Source of the DNA: an uncultured Aquimarina sp.
GTDB taxonomy: Bacteria; Bacteroidota; Bacteroidia; Flavobacteriales; Flavobacteriaceae
Assembly: GCF_947495315.1 (NCBI RefSeq)
Contig: NZ_CANLYD010000003.1
Coordinates: 62,001-126,000 of the forward strand
Length of the DNA stretch: 64,000 nt
Direction of reading: 5' to 3'
A program made the position numbers and the translations under genes. Under the pieces are notes generated by a model. It made no database searches and had not been told where the DNA came from. It saw only the letters and a list, made by a program, of their open reading frames with translations. Positions 52,295-62,150 of the stretch are shown here, piece by piece. Within the stretch, counting starts at the first letter, position 1; each line of letters begins with the position of its first letter.

Positions 52295-53503
52295 ATGACT
52301 ACATTCGGAATTATCAGAGAACGAAAAAACCCGCCAGATCGTCGGGTAGTCTTCTCACCAAACGGTCTTAGTGACACCGTGTCTCAATTTCCTGAGGCCT
52401 CTTTTAAGGTTGAAAGCTCTGATATTAGAATTTTTAGTGATGCAGATTATACAACTGCGGGCTTTGAGATTATTAATGATCTTTCTGATTGTGATGTTTT
52501 GTTAGGAGTAAAAGAAGTTCCGATTGATGCTTTGATCCCAAATAAAAAATATTTTTTCTTTTCACATACTATTAAAAAACAACCTTATAATAGAAAGTTG
52601 CTTAATGCAATCCTTGATAAAAACATCGAATTGTATGATCATGAGGTGATTATTAATGAAAGAGGGTTTAGACTTATTGGTTTTGGTCGTTATGCCGGTA
52701 TTGTTGGTGCATATAATGGTTTTAGGGCACTAGGTCTTAAAAAGGATAGTTTCCAGCTTCCCAAAGCAGAAACTTTGCCCGATCAAAAGGCATTAGAATC
52801 AGAACTATCCAAGATCGATTTGCCAAGCATTAAGATTGTACTTACCGGAAAAGGAAAAGTAGGTGGTGGAGCCAAAGAAATTTTGGACGCTATGAAGATC
52901 AAAGAAGTCTCTGTTGGTGATTATCTAAACACTACTTTTAATGAACCGGTTTATACACAGATTGATGTTTTGGATTATAATAAGCGTAAGGATGGTCAAG
53001 TGATTGATAAAAAAGATTTTTATGATAATCCACAAGAATATATTAGTGACTTTATGAGATTTGCCAAAGTCAGTGATATGTATATTGCCGGCCACTTTTT
53101 TGGAGATGGAGCTCCTTTTATCTACACTCGAGAAGATGCAAAATCTGAGGACTTTAATATCAGTATAGTGGCGGATGTTTCTTGTGATATTGATGGCCCG
53201 GTTGCAACAACAATTAGGCCTTCTACTATTGCGGATCCTATTTATGGATACCACCCAGGTAGAGAAGAAGAAGTGGATTTCAAAGATCCGGAAGCCGTAG
53301 TAGTGATGGCAGTAGATAATTTGCCTTGTGAGTTACCTAAGGATGCGAGTGAAGGTTTTGGAGACATGTTTTTGGAACATGTGATCCCTGCATTTTTTAA
53401 TAACGATGCAGATGGAGTTTTAGAACGTGCAAGAATGACACAAGATGGTAAATTGACGGCTAGATATTCCTATTTGCAGGATTATGTGGATGGAAAAGAA
53501 TAA
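52295..53503 (+). CDS. Saccharopine-dehydrogenase-like NAD(P) oxidoreductase
   Basis: 402 residues from ATG 52295 (MTTFGIIRERKNPPDRRVVF); the open frame extends 46 codons upstream but with an unlikely sequence. AlaDH/PNT-type N-terminal domain with the RxxKxPxDxR motif near the start; a Rossmann-like region IVLTGKGKVGGGAKEILD (residues about 181-198) gives nucleotide binding. DGPVATTIRPSTIADPIYGY is typical of lysine-forming saccharopine dehydrogenases. Probable role in lysine/saccharopine metabolism. Followed 29 bases later by pyrF. Confidence 0.85.
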   Translation: MTTFGIIRERKNPPDRRVVFSPNGLSDTVSQFPEASFKVESSDIRIFSDADYTTAGFEIINDLSDCDVLLGVKEVPIDALIPNKKYFFFSHTIKKQPYNRKLLNAILDKNIELYDHEVIINERGFRLIGFGRYAGIVGAYNGFRALGLKKDSFQLPKAETLPDQKALESELSKIDLPSIKIVLTGKGKVGGGAKEILDAMKIKEVSVGDYLNTTFNEPVYTQIDVLDYNKRKDGQVIDKKDFYDNPQEYISDFMRFAKVSDMYIAGHFFGDGAPFIYTREDAKSEDFNISIVADVSCDIDGPVATTIRPSTIADPIYGYHPGREEEVDFKDPEAVVVMAVDNLPCELPKDASEGFGDMFLEHVIPAFFNNDADGVLERARMTQDGKLTARYSYLQDYVDGKE

Positions 53504-53532
53504 GTTTTATAAAACACAAATTATATTAAAAA

Positions 53533-54354
53533 ATGACGACTCAGGAACTTGTTGATCAAATATGGAAAAAAAAATCCTTTTTATGTGTAGGTCTGGATGT
53601 GGATCTAACTAAAATTCCGAAACATTTATTAGAAGCAGAAGATCCAATTTTTGAGTTTAATAAAAAAATCATAGATGCTACGCACCATTTGGCGGTAGCG
53701 TATAAGCCTAATACCGCTTTTTATGAGGCATATGGACTAAAAGGATGGAGGTCTTTAGAAAAGACGATCCAATATCTAAATACTAATTATCCTGATGTTT
53801 TTACGATCGCGGATGCAAAACGAGGAGATATTGGTAATACAAGTGCGATGTATGCCAAGGCGTTTTTTGAAGATCTGGAGTTTGATTCGGTTACGGTAGC
53901 TCCTTATATGGGTAAGGATTCTATAGAACCGTTTTTAGGATTCCAGGGGAAGCATACCATTATGTTGGCACTTACTTCTAATCAAGGTGCTTTTGATTTT
54001 CAAACTAAAAATGTTGATGGAAGAGAGTTATATAAGCAGGTATTAGAAACTTCTAAAGAATGGCAGAATTCTGAGAATTTGATGTACGTAGTAGGAGCTA
54101 CTAAAGCAGAATACCTAGCAGATATCAGAAAGATTATTCCCGATAGTTTTTTATTGGTACCCGGAGTTGGCGCTCAAGGCGGAAATCTGCAAGATGTATG
54201 CAAATACGGAATTAATGATCAGATTGGATTATTAATCAATTCATCTCGAGGAATTATATATGCTTCAAACGGATTAGATTTTGATACAGTTGCGGCAGAA
54301 AAAGCTAAGGAGCTTCAGCAACAAATGAAAGAAATATTAGAGGCTAGAAAGTAA
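53533..54354 (+). CDS. pyrF: Orotidine 5'-phosphate decarboxylase (type 2)
   Basis: 273 residues; last step of UMP synthesis. Active-site motif [19 protein letters not shown] (residues about 93-111), start [14 protein letters not shown], and [11 protein letters not shown] near the phosphate site. The length and motif match the longer OMP decarboxylases of Bacteroidota and mycobacteria. Ends at a strong terminator. Confidence 0.95.
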   Translation: MTTQELVDQIWKKKSFLCVGLDVDLTKIPKHLLEAEDPIFEFNKKIIDATHHLAVAYKPNTAFYEAYGLKGWRSLEKTIQYLNTNYPDVFTIADAKRGDIGNTSAMYAKAFFEDLEFDSVTVAPYMGKDSIEPFLGFQGKHTIMLALTSNQGAFDFQTKNVDGRELYKQVLETSKEWQNSENLMYVVGATKAEYLADIRKIIPDSFLLVPGVGAQGGNLQDVCKYGINDQIGLLINSSRGIIYASNGLDFDTVAAEKAKELQQQMKEILEARK

Positions 54355-54390
54355 AAAAAGGAAACTGAATGTATATTCAATTTCCTTTTT
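54355..54390 (+). terminator. pyrF terminator
   Basis: Stem AAAAAGGAAACTGAAT / ATTCAATTTCCTTTTT with one mismatch and a four-base loop, immediately after the stop. Confidence 0.88.
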
Positions 54391-54442
54391 CTTTTAAATC
54401 AACAACTTCGAGGAAATAACCTTCGATGAGGGATTAAAAAAA

Positions 54443-54559
54443 TTAACGTCTATTGGCTTTAAATACTTGTTTTGCATATCCCACAAGTCCATATGTGATA
54501 AAAATTACAAAAAATGCCAAAAAACTGTAAACAATAATGTTAAGTAATACTGAATCCAT
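54443..54559 (-). CDS. Small single-span membrane protein, 38 aa
   Basis: Begins MDSVLLNIIVYSFLAF and ends KQVFKANRR. One hydrophobic helix (IIVYSFLAFFVIFITYGLVG) followed by a basic tail, so probably N-out/C-in in the inner membrane. Not similar to anything I can name. It has intact start and stop and sits alone on the minus strand between pyrF and the next gene; a real small gene is likely but unproven. Confidence 0.6.
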   Translation of the reverse strand: MDSVLLNIIVYSFLAFFVIFITYGLVGYAKQVFKANRR

Positions 54560-54704
54560 AGCCCCAAGATTTTTAAATTAATATTCTTTCCTACAATATA
54601 AAGAGTATTTGTAGGAATTCCTAATTTTAAAAGGTTAATTATTAAGGGTTTATGATTTTTTTATGATTACTGAATGACTTCAGAAATACGCTTAAGAAAA
54701 AAGT

Positions 54705-55487
54705 ATGGTATACACAGATCAATTAGGTAGAGATATTAGGTTAACTTCAACTCCTGTGCGTATTATCTCCTTAGTTCCATCTCAAACCGAACTCCTGGTT
54801 GCATTAGGTTTATCAAATTATATAGTAGGTGTTACCAAGTTTTGCGTACATCCGGATAGCATAAGAAAAGAAAAGAGTGTCGTTGGTGGAACTAAGAATA
54901 TTCATCTGGATAAAATCCATGAATTAAATCCGGATATTATTTTATGTAATAAAGAAGAAAACACAAGAGAGATCGTTGAAACATTACAAGAAGAGTATCC
55001 TGTTCATGTTTCGGATATAAGTACTATAGAAGAATCTTTGGAGTTGATAGGTCAGTATGGTGAGATTTTTAACAAGACTAATCAAGCTGCAGCACTAATT
55101 TCTGAAATTAGATCAGAATTGAAGAGTTTTTCAGAATTCATGAAGGATAAACCTCAAAAAAAAGTTGCTTATTTCATTTGGTGTAAACCTTGGATGGTAG
55201 CAGGCAAAGGAACATTTATTCATCATTTGTTAGGGATTAATGGATTTATAAATATGTTTGGTCATCAGGATCGTTATCCCGAGATTCTTGAAGAGCAATT
55301 CTCAAAATTAAATGATCTTGATCTTATCTTATTATCATCAGAACCGTTTCCTTTTTCTGAAGAGCATAAGGATGAAATACTAAAAATGCTTCCAGATACT
55401 AATGTGATTTTAGTAGATGGAGAGTATTTTTCTTGGTACGGTTCCAGATTAGTAGAAGCATTTACCTACTTCAGAACGCTTCACTAG
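54705..55487 (+). CDS. Helical-backbone metal receptor (BtuF-like) without signal peptide
   Basis: 260 residues of the periplasmic-binding-protein class III family (cobalamin, heme or siderophore receptors): RIISLVPSQTELLVALGLSNYIVGVTKFC near the start, VVGGTKNIHLDKIHELNPDIIL, and WCKPWMVAGKGTFIHHLLGINGFINMF. It lacks the usual signal peptide or lipobox. Start ATG 54705 (MVYTDQLGRDIRL) is the first in frame after a gap. No permease or ATPase gene adjoins. Confidence 0.82.
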   Translation: MVYTDQLGRDIRLTSTPVRIISLVPSQTELLVALGLSNYIVGVTKFCVHPDSIRKEKSVVGGTKNIHLDKIHELNPDIILCNKEENTREIVETLQEEYPVHVSDISTIEESLELIGQYGEIFNKTNQAAALISEIRSELKSFSEFMKDKPQKKVAYFIWCKPWMVAGKGTFIHHLLGINGFINMFGHQDRYPEILEEQFSKLNDLDLILLSSEPFPFSEEHKDEILKMLPDTNVILVDGEYFSWYGSRLVEAFTYFRTLH

Positions 55488-55578
55488 CCTTATTGAAAGA
55501 GTTGAACAATACATTAATTACTGTTAACGCTACTTATAGTGAATAATAAGTCATTATCTTTACCCAGCAAGATACGTT

Positions 55579-56364
55579 ATGCTTAACTACTCTATATATC
55601 ATCATCCAGAAAATACCAATTGGGTAACTTTTGTTCACGGAGCAGGAGGTAGTTCTTCAATTTGGTTTAAACAGGTTAGGGAATTTAGAAGGCATTATAA
55701 TGTGCTGTTACTAGATCTTCGAGGTCACGGGAAATCTAAACTAGCTTTTAAGGATGCATTTAATTTTAAATATACATTTGATTTTATTACTGAAGATATT
55801 GTCGAAGTGATTGATAAAGAAAATATCGCTAAATCCCATTTTGTAGGAATTTCACTTGGTACAATATTAATCAGAAATTTAGCGGAGAAACATCCAACAA
55901 GAGTGCAAAGTATGATTATGGGCGGTGCTATTATGAAATTAAACCTAAGATCTCAAGTATTGATGAAATTAGGTGTAGTTTTTAAGTCAGTAGTTCCTTA
56001 TATGTTTCTATATAAGCTTTTCGCTTTTATTATTATGCCAAAAAAGAACCATAAACAGTCTAGGCTACTATTTGCCAATGAGGCTAAAAAGCTATATCAA
56101 AAAGAGTTTATTAGATGGTTTAGGCTAACATCAGAAATTAATCCTCTATTACGTTTTTTTAGGGATAAAGATATTAAGATACCGACACTTTATGTGATGG
56201 GAGAAGAAGATTATTTGTTTTTACCATCTATAGAAAAAATAGTATCCATCCACGAGTTTTCTAATCTTTTCGTAGTCAAGAATTCAGGGCATGTAGTTAA
56301 TGTAGAACAACCAGAAATTTTTAATGAAGAATCGCTTTTGTTTTTGAATCAATTTTCCGTTTAA
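55579..56364 (+). CDS. Alpha/beta hydrolase
   Basis: 261 residues. Oxyanion motif FVHGAGGSSSIW, nucleophile elbow VGISLGT (Ser near residue 94), acid in MGEEDYLF, and His in NSGHVVNVEQP. A middle lid has a hydrophobic stretch (VVFKSVVPYMFLYKLFAFIIM). Substrate unknown; cytoplasmic or membrane-associated. Confidence 0.88.
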   Translation: MLNYSIYHHPENTNWVTFVHGAGGSSSIWFKQVREFRRHYNVLLLDLRGHGKSKLAFKDAFNFKYTFDFITEDIVEVIDKENIAKSHFVGISLGTILIRNLAEKHPTRVQSMIMGGAIMKLNLRSQVLMKLGVVFKSVVPYMFLYKLFAFIIMPKKNHKQSRLLFANEAKKLYQKEFIRWFRLTSEINPLLRFFRDKDIKIPTLYVMGEEDYLFLPSIEKIVSIHEFSNLFVVKNSGHVVNVEQPEIFNEESLLFLNQFSV

Positions 56365-56370
56365 TAATAG

Positions 56371-56547
56371 TTAAGCACGATGTTCCATTTTTTTGATTTC
56401 GGTCAAAATTTTATTTGCTTCCTCATGCAAAAGATCGCTTTTTTCTTTATCCTTAATAGCAAGATTATACGCATTTTTTATTAATCTGCAGTATCGCTTT
56501 TGCAGTTTTTGAAGATCAGTTTTGTCTTTAGACCACCAATAAAACAT
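56371..56547 (-). CDS. Lacal_2735-type small protein, 58 aa
   Basis: Encodes MFYWWSKDKTDLQKLQKRYC and continues RLIKNAYNLAIKD...HEEANKILTEIKKMEHRA. The charged helix pair KLQKRYCRLIKNAYNLA and DLLHEEANKILTEI matches the small conserved flavobacterial Lacal_2735 family as I remember it. Stop 56371 is seven bases from the convergent hydrolase stop. Function unknown. Confidence 0.75.
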   Translation of the reverse strand: MFYWWSKDKTDLQKLQKRYCRLIKNAYNLAIKDKEKSDLLHEEANKILTEIKKMEHRA

Positions 56548-56629
56548 TTCCTTTCTTTTTATACAAAAGTATTAGATGTGATTTAATTATGTTCTTAAGA
56601 GGTAGTTAAGGTTATCTAATAGTATACTA

Positions 56630-56666
56630 AAAAGGGTAGTATGATTTTCATTCATACTACCCTTTT
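56630..56666. terminator. Terminator after SusD
   Basis: Perfect 15-bp stem AAAAGGGTAGTATGA / TCATACTACCCTTTT; T-run on both strands, serving the minus-strand SusC-SusD operon. Confidence 0.85.
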
Positions 56667-56693
56667 ATAACTTTAATTAAATGATATTATGTT

Positions 56694-58058
56694 TTAGTAT
56701 CCGTCGTTTTGTGGTAAAAGATTTGGATTTACGTTGATTTCTCTTTGTGGAATCGGTAAAACCAATCGACTATCATCAAAAGTTAAAGCTCCAATAGGAA
56801 TTTCTAATCTTTTGAAATCATGCAGTTTATGTCCTTCAAATGCGAATTCTTTTAATCTTTCCAGAATGATATCTACATATGTTAAATCAGTTAATAGAAA
56901 AGCATTAGATCTAAATCGTACTGTATTAACATCGTTTATAGGATCTGTTCCTATTGCTGTGCCTAAGATAAAATTAGACTCAGCACGGATAAGATGCATT
57001 TCTGGCAACCTGAGGAATGGGATGTTTGCATTACCAAAAATCCATTTGAATGATGCAATACCAGATCCTGTTTCGTTATCGATATAAAAATAACCCGCTC
57101 TCGAATCATTAAAATCATCAAAAATCCCGAAAAAAGCGTCTTCGATCGATATATCAGGATTTCCTGGTCTTCCTCCGAATCTGTCGGTAGCCCAAAATGT
57201 ATTCATACTGTTAGCTCCGTCTGAATCTGTTACTTGCCAAGCAAAAATATCTTCTGTAGAGTTATCATCATTGTTGTAAGCATCATCAAGTGAATCTGTT
57301 ATTAAGAATCTTCCTGATTGTATTACTTCATTAGATAAATCTCTTGCAGCTTCATAATTACCTATTTGTAGTTGTACTCTGGCTAGTAAAGCTTTAGCCG
57401 CGTTATTAGAAGCAAAAACACCATTTGTTTCAGGTAATAATACAATTGCATCTTGTAAATCATTGATTATAAAATCATATACTTCACCAATCGTATTTCT
57501 AGATGGATAAGTGACATCATCTAATGTAATTACTGGAGTTCTGATAATGGGAACACCTGACTCTCCATCATTGATTCTATTATTATTATGTTTAGAGAAA
57601 AAACGCAACAAATCAAAATAAGTAAGAGCTCTTAAAAATTTGGCTTGACCTTCTACAGAGTTTTTACTATCGAGATTTTCAAAAACGTCTAGATTGTCAA
57701 GAACTATGTTTGCTTGATTACTGATGTTATATCCGTTTAACCATAAGTTAGCTACAAAGGTATTATTAGTGTTGATCACTTTAGTATTAAACTCACCTGG
57801 ATCAGAAAATGTTCCGTTCCATTTTAGTTCTTGATCGTTAGCTAATAGTTCTGCGATTGTATAAATCTGGCCACCATAACTTGCTGCTTGCCCGGCTTGA
57901 GCATATGCTCCAACAAGAATATTGGTCACTTTTGCTGGTGTATCAAAAGCATCCTCGGTGGTTAGCGCTTGATTTGGGTCAATGTCTAACTGGTTTTCAC
58001 AACTTACTGAGATTATCGAAAGAGTGAATACTATTATTATTTTTATATATGTTTTCAT
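56694..58058 (-). CDS. SusD/RagB-family outer-membrane nutrient-binding lipoprotein
   Basis: 454 residues, lipobox ISVSC (Cys 20). SusD fold features: N-terminal SCENQLDIDPNQALTTEDAF, TPR-like helices, a conserved FLRALTYFDLLRFFSKHN block, and the end ALTFDDSRLVLPIPQREINVNPNLLPQNDGY. Lids the SusC porin partner encoded just upstream. No glycoside hydrolase is adjacent, so the substrate is unreadable here. Confidence 0.95.
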   Translation of the reverse strand: MKTYIKIIIVFTLSIISVSCENQLDIDPNQALTTEDAFDTPAKVTNILVGAYAQAGQAASYGGQIYTIAELLANDQELKWNGTFSDPGEFNTKVINTNNTFVANLWLNGYNISNQANIVLDNLDVFENLDSKNSVEGQAKFLRALTYFDLLRFFSKHNNNRINDGESGVPIIRTPVITLDDVTYPSRNTIGEVYDFIINDLQDAIVLLPETNGVFASNNAAKALLARVQLQIGNYEAARDLSNEVIQSGRFLITDSLDDAYNNDDNSTEDIFAWQVTDSDGANSMNTFWATDRFGGRPGNPDISIEDAFFGIFDDFNDSRAGYFYIDNETGSGIASFKWIFGNANIPFLRLPEMHLIRAESNFILGTAIGTDPINDVNTVRFRSNAFLLTDLTYVDIILERLKEFAFEGHKLHDFKRLEIPIGALTFDDSRLVLPIPQREINVNPNLLPQNDGY

Positions 58059-58104
58059 TTTTTTTACTTTAAGATTTTAGTATTAAATTTTAAAAATCGA
58101 ATTT

Positions 58105-61100
58105 TTAGAATTCAATATTTATTCCTAGTGTATATGTTTTTGCAGGAGGAGCTGAGTAAAAGGAAGTACCAGTTCGCACGCCAGAATTCCCATTAAAATC
58201 TGCTGTAGATTCTGGATCGTATCCTTCATAATCAGTAATCGTTAATAAGTTAAGACCGCTAAAATAGAATCTTACTTTTTCCATATAAAACTTTTTAGAG
58301 TACGTAGGGTTGATTGTGTATCCTAATGTGATATTTCTTAGTCTTATAAAATCCGCTTCTTCTAGGTAACGCGTAGAATCCGCTTGGCCATTGTCTTGAT
58401 TTAATCTTGCCTGAGGCACATCAGTTATATCTCCAGGATTTTGCCATCTATCTAGTTGATCTGCCGTTTGATTGTCAAGGAATTTACCATTTCCGGAAGT
58501 GAATTTACCTGCTTGATCAAAAATTGAAGCTCCAAACTCTCCTTGAAAAATAAATTGAAAATCTAAGCCTTTTATTTTTAAAGTATTTGTAAATCCAATT
58601 TGATAATCAGGAAAAGGGTCTCCTGTAACAATTTTATTAGCTTTAGCTACACTGTTAGTTAACGTTTTATCTAGTGAACCATCTTCATTTACTGTATTGG
58701 TATAGAATAACGCGTCTCCATTAGCTGGATCAACACCTGCGTATTCATATAGATAAAAAGAAGAAACAGCCTCACCTTTTCTGATGATATTCACACCATC
58801 TATAATATCTCCACTTGGTAGATCAGTAACTTCATTATCGTTTTTAGTAAATAACGCACCAACATTCCAAGTTAAAGATGGTTTAGAGATAATTCTTGCA
58901 TTAATATTCACCTCAAATCCTTTATTTACTATTTCACCAATGTTTCTAACAATCGATGTAAAACCAGATGTACCAGGTAGTGGTTGGTTAAATAATAAAT
59001 CATTAGTGGTTTTGTTATAATAATCAAATTCTCCTGAAATAGTATTGTTGAACAATCCAAAATCTACCCCTAAGTCATATTGAGTAGTTTTTTCCCAACG
59101 TAATTCGTTATCTCCTAATTGAATTGGTGATACTCCAAGTCGCTCATTATAAGTTGTTACTCCGTAAAGATCTTTACTGGCAAAATTTCCTATTTCTGCA
59201 TTTCCTGTAATACCCCAACTACCTCTAAGTTTGAACTTATTTAAGAAGTTAGAATTAACTAAAAATCGTTCATTACTAACTACCCAAGCCGCTGATGCTG
59301 CAGGGAACCAACCAAATTGTGAATCCTCACCGAATCTAGAAGAACCATCACGACGAATACTTAGATTGAAAAGGTATTTTTCTGCTATAGAAAAACGTGA
59401 CCTAGCAAAGTATGATAAAAAGTTGTACTTGGTTTTATTAGATCCACCATTTGTGATTAAAACTGCATTGTCTAATGTTTGTAGATCATCTGATGGAAAT
59501 CCTTGTCCAATTGTGAATTGACTTTTACGATTAGTTTCCTCAAAACTTCCTCCCAGAGTGGCAGAAAAGTCTACAGAATCTCCAAAAGTTCGCTTATAAC
59601 TTAAATAATTGGTTAAAATGTAACGTTCTGTTATAGCATTACTAACAGTACCAACTCCTCCTGCAGATGCGAATTCGGTTAAGCTTCCTGAGAATCTTTC
59701 TGCATTTTGGTTATTAGCATCATATCCAATTTCAGATTTATATTGTAGGTAATCATTTATATAAAAATCACCATAAATGTTAGCTGTAGTTCTCCAAATA
59801 TCCGTAACAAATCTTCCCGTTTGTTCTTGTCCAAGAAAGTTTTGAAATAACGTAGAATTACCATCTACATTCGCTGTGCCATCTTCTAGCAAAGCTGGTG
59901 TTAATGGAGACTGTGCTATAGATTGAAGCGGAGAGATAAAAGCATTATCATTAGATAATCGATCGATGGTTACCTTAGATAGGTTAATGTTTACTCCAAT
60001 GGTAGATTTTTCAGTAATATCAGCATCTACTTTACCTCTTAAAGTATAACGATCCAACTCATTTCCTAAGATGATACCTTCGGTTTTGTTATACGAGGTA
60101 GAAAGAAAGTATTTTATTTTTTCACCTCCTCCAGATGCGGATAGGTCTATATCTTGAGTAATACCTTCTACCAATGCTAAGTCCTGCCAATCAGTATCTA
60201 CTTCATTATTTCTCCAATCACGACCTAGTGATAATTGATCAAATTGTGTTTCGATTTCACTTAAAGAAAGACCACTGTTTAGTGCAGCTTCTGTGTAAAA
60301 TTCTACATACTCCTCAGAATCCAAGAATTCTCTTTTATTCGTAGCAAAGTTCCATCCCGATGCTGTATTTAAAGTAACCTTGGTTTTTCCTGCTTTTCCT
60401 TTTTTTGTGGTGATGATAATAACACCATTTGTTCCTCTGGCACCATAGATCGCCGCTGAAGAAGCATCTTTTAGAAAATCGATAGAATCAATATCGTTAG
60501 GGTTAAGACCTATCAAAGGGTTGATAGGAGAGTTGTTTATAGATTCGTCGTCGTTAATCAACGGCACTCCATCTAATACATATAAAGGTTCCTGAGATGC
60601 ACCAATAGTAGAAATACCTCTAATCCTAACTTTAATACCAGATTCTACTCTTCCGGAAAGTTGAGTAATTTGAACCCCAGTAACTTTACTTGTCATTAAT
60701 GATTGAATACCAGGAGTATTGACATCTGCTATATCATTAGCGCGGATACTAGATATACTAGCCGTTATTTCTTTTCTAGAAGAACTACCATATCCAATAA
60801 GGACTACCTGGTCTAAGCCTTCAATATTGTCTTTTAATGTAATATTTATTACTGTTGATCCGGTAATAACAATTTCTTTTGTTTCAAAACCAACATAGGA
60901 AAATATTAGGGTATCTCCTGAGTTCGCTTCGATAGAATAGTTTCCATCAAAATCTGTTTGAACTCCGTTACTGGTATTTTTTACTAGAACGTTTGTCCCC
61001 GGAAGTGGGATTCCTGATTCGTCAATAACCGTTCCCGTTATTGTTTTCTCTTGGGCTTCAATAAGTCCAGAGCACAGAAGCATAAGCATAGCTATGCTAA

Positions 61101-61119
61101 GTTTGATTAAGTTTTTCAT
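58105..61119 (-). CDS. SusC/RagA-family TonB-dependent receptor
   Basis: 1004 residues from ATG 61119. Signal peptide (LSIAMLMLLCSGLIEA). Carboxypeptidase-D-like N-terminal domain (ITGTVIDESGIPLPGTNVLV), TonB box region (EGLDQVVLIGYGSS), plug (VLDGVPLIND, KDASSAAIYGARGTNGVIII), and a long beta-barrel ending YTLGINIEF. Transports oligomers with the SusD partner 46 bases downstream. Isolated pair; no regulator (ECF sigma or anti-sigma) beside it. Confidence 0.96.
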   Translation of the reverse strand: MKNLIKLSIAMLMLLCSGLIEAQEKTITGTVIDESGIPLPGTNVLVKNTSNGVQTDFDGNYSIEANSGDTLIFSYVGFETKEIVITGSTVINITLKDNIEGLDQVVLIGYGSSSRKEITASISSIRANDIADVNTPGIQSLMTSKVTGVQITQLSGRVESGIKVRIRGISTIGASQEPLYVLDGVPLINDDESINNSPINPLIGLNPNDIDSIDFLKDASSAAIYGARGTNGVIIITTKKGKAGKTKVTLNTASGWNFATNKREFLDSEEYVEFYTEAALNSGLSLSEIETQFDQLSLGRDWRNNEVDTDWQDLALVEGITQDIDLSASGGGEKIKYFLSTSYNKTEGIILGNELDRYTLRGKVDADITEKSTIGVNINLSKVTIDRLSNDNAFISPLQSIAQSPLTPALLEDGTANVDGNSTLFQNFLGQEQTGRFVTDIWRTTANIYGDFYINDYLQYKSEIGYDANNQNAERFSGSLTEFASAGGVGTVSNAITERYILTNYLSYKRTFGDSVDFSATLGGSFEETNRKSQFTIGQGFPSDDLQTLDNAVLITNGGSNKTKYNFLSYFARSRFSIAEKYLFNLSIRRDGSSRFGEDSQFGWFPAASAAWVVSNERFLVNSNFLNKFKLRGSWGITGNAEIGNFASKDLYGVTTYNERLGVSPIQLGDNELRWEKTTQYDLGVDFGLFNNTISGEFDYYNKTTNDLLFNQPLPGTSGFTSIVRNIGEIVNKGFEVNINARIISKPSLTWNVGALFTKNDNEVTDLPSGDIIDGVNIIRKGEAVSSFYLYEYAGVDPANGDALFYTNTVNEDGSLDKTLTNSVAKANKIVTGDPFPDYQIGFTNTLKIKGLDFQFIFQGEFGASIFDQAGKFTSGNGKFLDNQTADQLDRWQNPGDITDVPQARLNQDNGQADSTRYLEEADFIRLRNITLGYTINPTYSKKFYMEKVRFYFSGLNLLTITDYEGYDPESTADFNGNSGVRTGTSFYSAPPAKTYTLGINIEF

Positions 61120-61394
61120 TGAGGGCGTTTTTAAATCGGGCACGAAATTACGTTAATCCCGTAGTAAAAACACCCCTACATCAGAATAACCTCCTATAAA
61201 TGATGGGTTTGTCTTGAGAATATCAAAATGTATTCAAGAGGTAAATTCCCTTATTCTTAATGAATCGTAAAATTATTTGTTATTATAATAGCAAAACAGA
61301 CAAAAGTGTGAGTTTCTGTGAAAAATTAAAAAATCGTTAAAATTAACATTTGATTCGATAAAAAGCAGGTGTTGTACGTCTATTCTTTCATCAA

Positions 61395-62114
61395 TTATTT
61401 TCCATCCTGAAGTGCAAAAACCTTACGTAATAAATCCGTAGTTCTAGAACTAAGTTTAGTTCTGATTTCTCCTTCTTCTACTGCAATCATAGTGTATACT
61501 CCATCTAAGGCCTCACTAGTTACGTAGTCTGTAAGATCTGGATTTACGTTGCTGGTAAAAGGAATAGCGTTGTATTTATTAATGATATTTGACCAAACAC
61601 GATCGGCTCCTACCTTAGATAGTGAGTTTTTAATAACAGGATTAAATTTTGAATACAGAGCTGTCTTAGTAGTACCTTTTAGATATTCCGTTGCGGCATT
61701 ATTATTACCTAGTAAGATTTGTTTAGCATCATTAAATGTTATTTGCTTTACAGCATTTACAAAAATAGGTGTAGCTTCTTTTACTGCATCTTCAGCTGCT
61801 CTATTAAGAACTTTAAGACCTTCATCTGCTAGATTATCAAGACCGATATCCCTTAATGCTTTATCTACTTTTCGTAATTCATCAGGTAATACAATTTTTA
61901 CCAATTCATTTCTAAAAAATCCGTCTTTTTGAGTAAGCTTAGTTACTTGCTTATCGATCCCTTTATCTAATGCTTGTCTAAGACCATTACCTATATCAAT
62001 ATTACTAAGTCCTATTGCTCCAGTGGTTTCCTGAGGAAGACTCTCTATTACTTGTTGAAGTTCTGCGCAACTTGATAGTTGAAATATAACTAGTACTAAA
62101 AAAATTCTTTTCAT
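61395..62114 (-). CDS. DUF4197 lipoprotein
   Basis: 239 residues, lipobox LSSC (Cys 16). The family motif is seen in IGNGLRQALDKGIDKQVTKLTQKDGFFRNELVKIVLPDEL, FNDAKQILLGNNNAATEYLKGTT, and YVTSEALDGVYTMIAVEEGEIR. Function unknown. Its start is 36 bases from the divergent MBL gene. Confidence 0.88.
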   Translation of the reverse strand: MKRIFLVLVIFQLSSCAELQQVIESLPQETTGAIGLSNIDIGNGLRQALDKGIDKQVTKLTQKDGFFRNELVKIVLPDELRKVDKALRDIGLDNLADEGLKVLNRAAEDAVKEATPIFVNAVKQITFNDAKQILLGNNNAATEYLKGTTKTALYSKFNPVIKNSLSKVGADRVWSNIINKYNAIPFTSNVNPDLTDYVTSEALDGVYTMIAVEEGEIRTKLSSRTTDLLRKVFALQDGK

Positions 62115-62124
62115 AATTTCTTAT

Positions 62125-62132
62125 TAGATTTG
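62125..62132 (+). promoter_or_regulatory. Likely -7 box of the MBL gene (TAGATTTG)
   Basis: Fits TAnnTTTG in the 36-base divergent gap, 18 bases before the ATG. Confidence 0.35.
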
Positions 62133-62150
62133 AGATGATAATCATTTAAT

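Noticed and set aside
54560..54704. Cobalamin riboswitch before the BtuF-like gene
   Set aside because: The region is only about 145 bases, A/T-rich, with none of the conserved B12-box words.
58784..59521. Plus-strand open frames inside the SusC gene
   Set aside because: Shadows of a strong minus-strand coding region.
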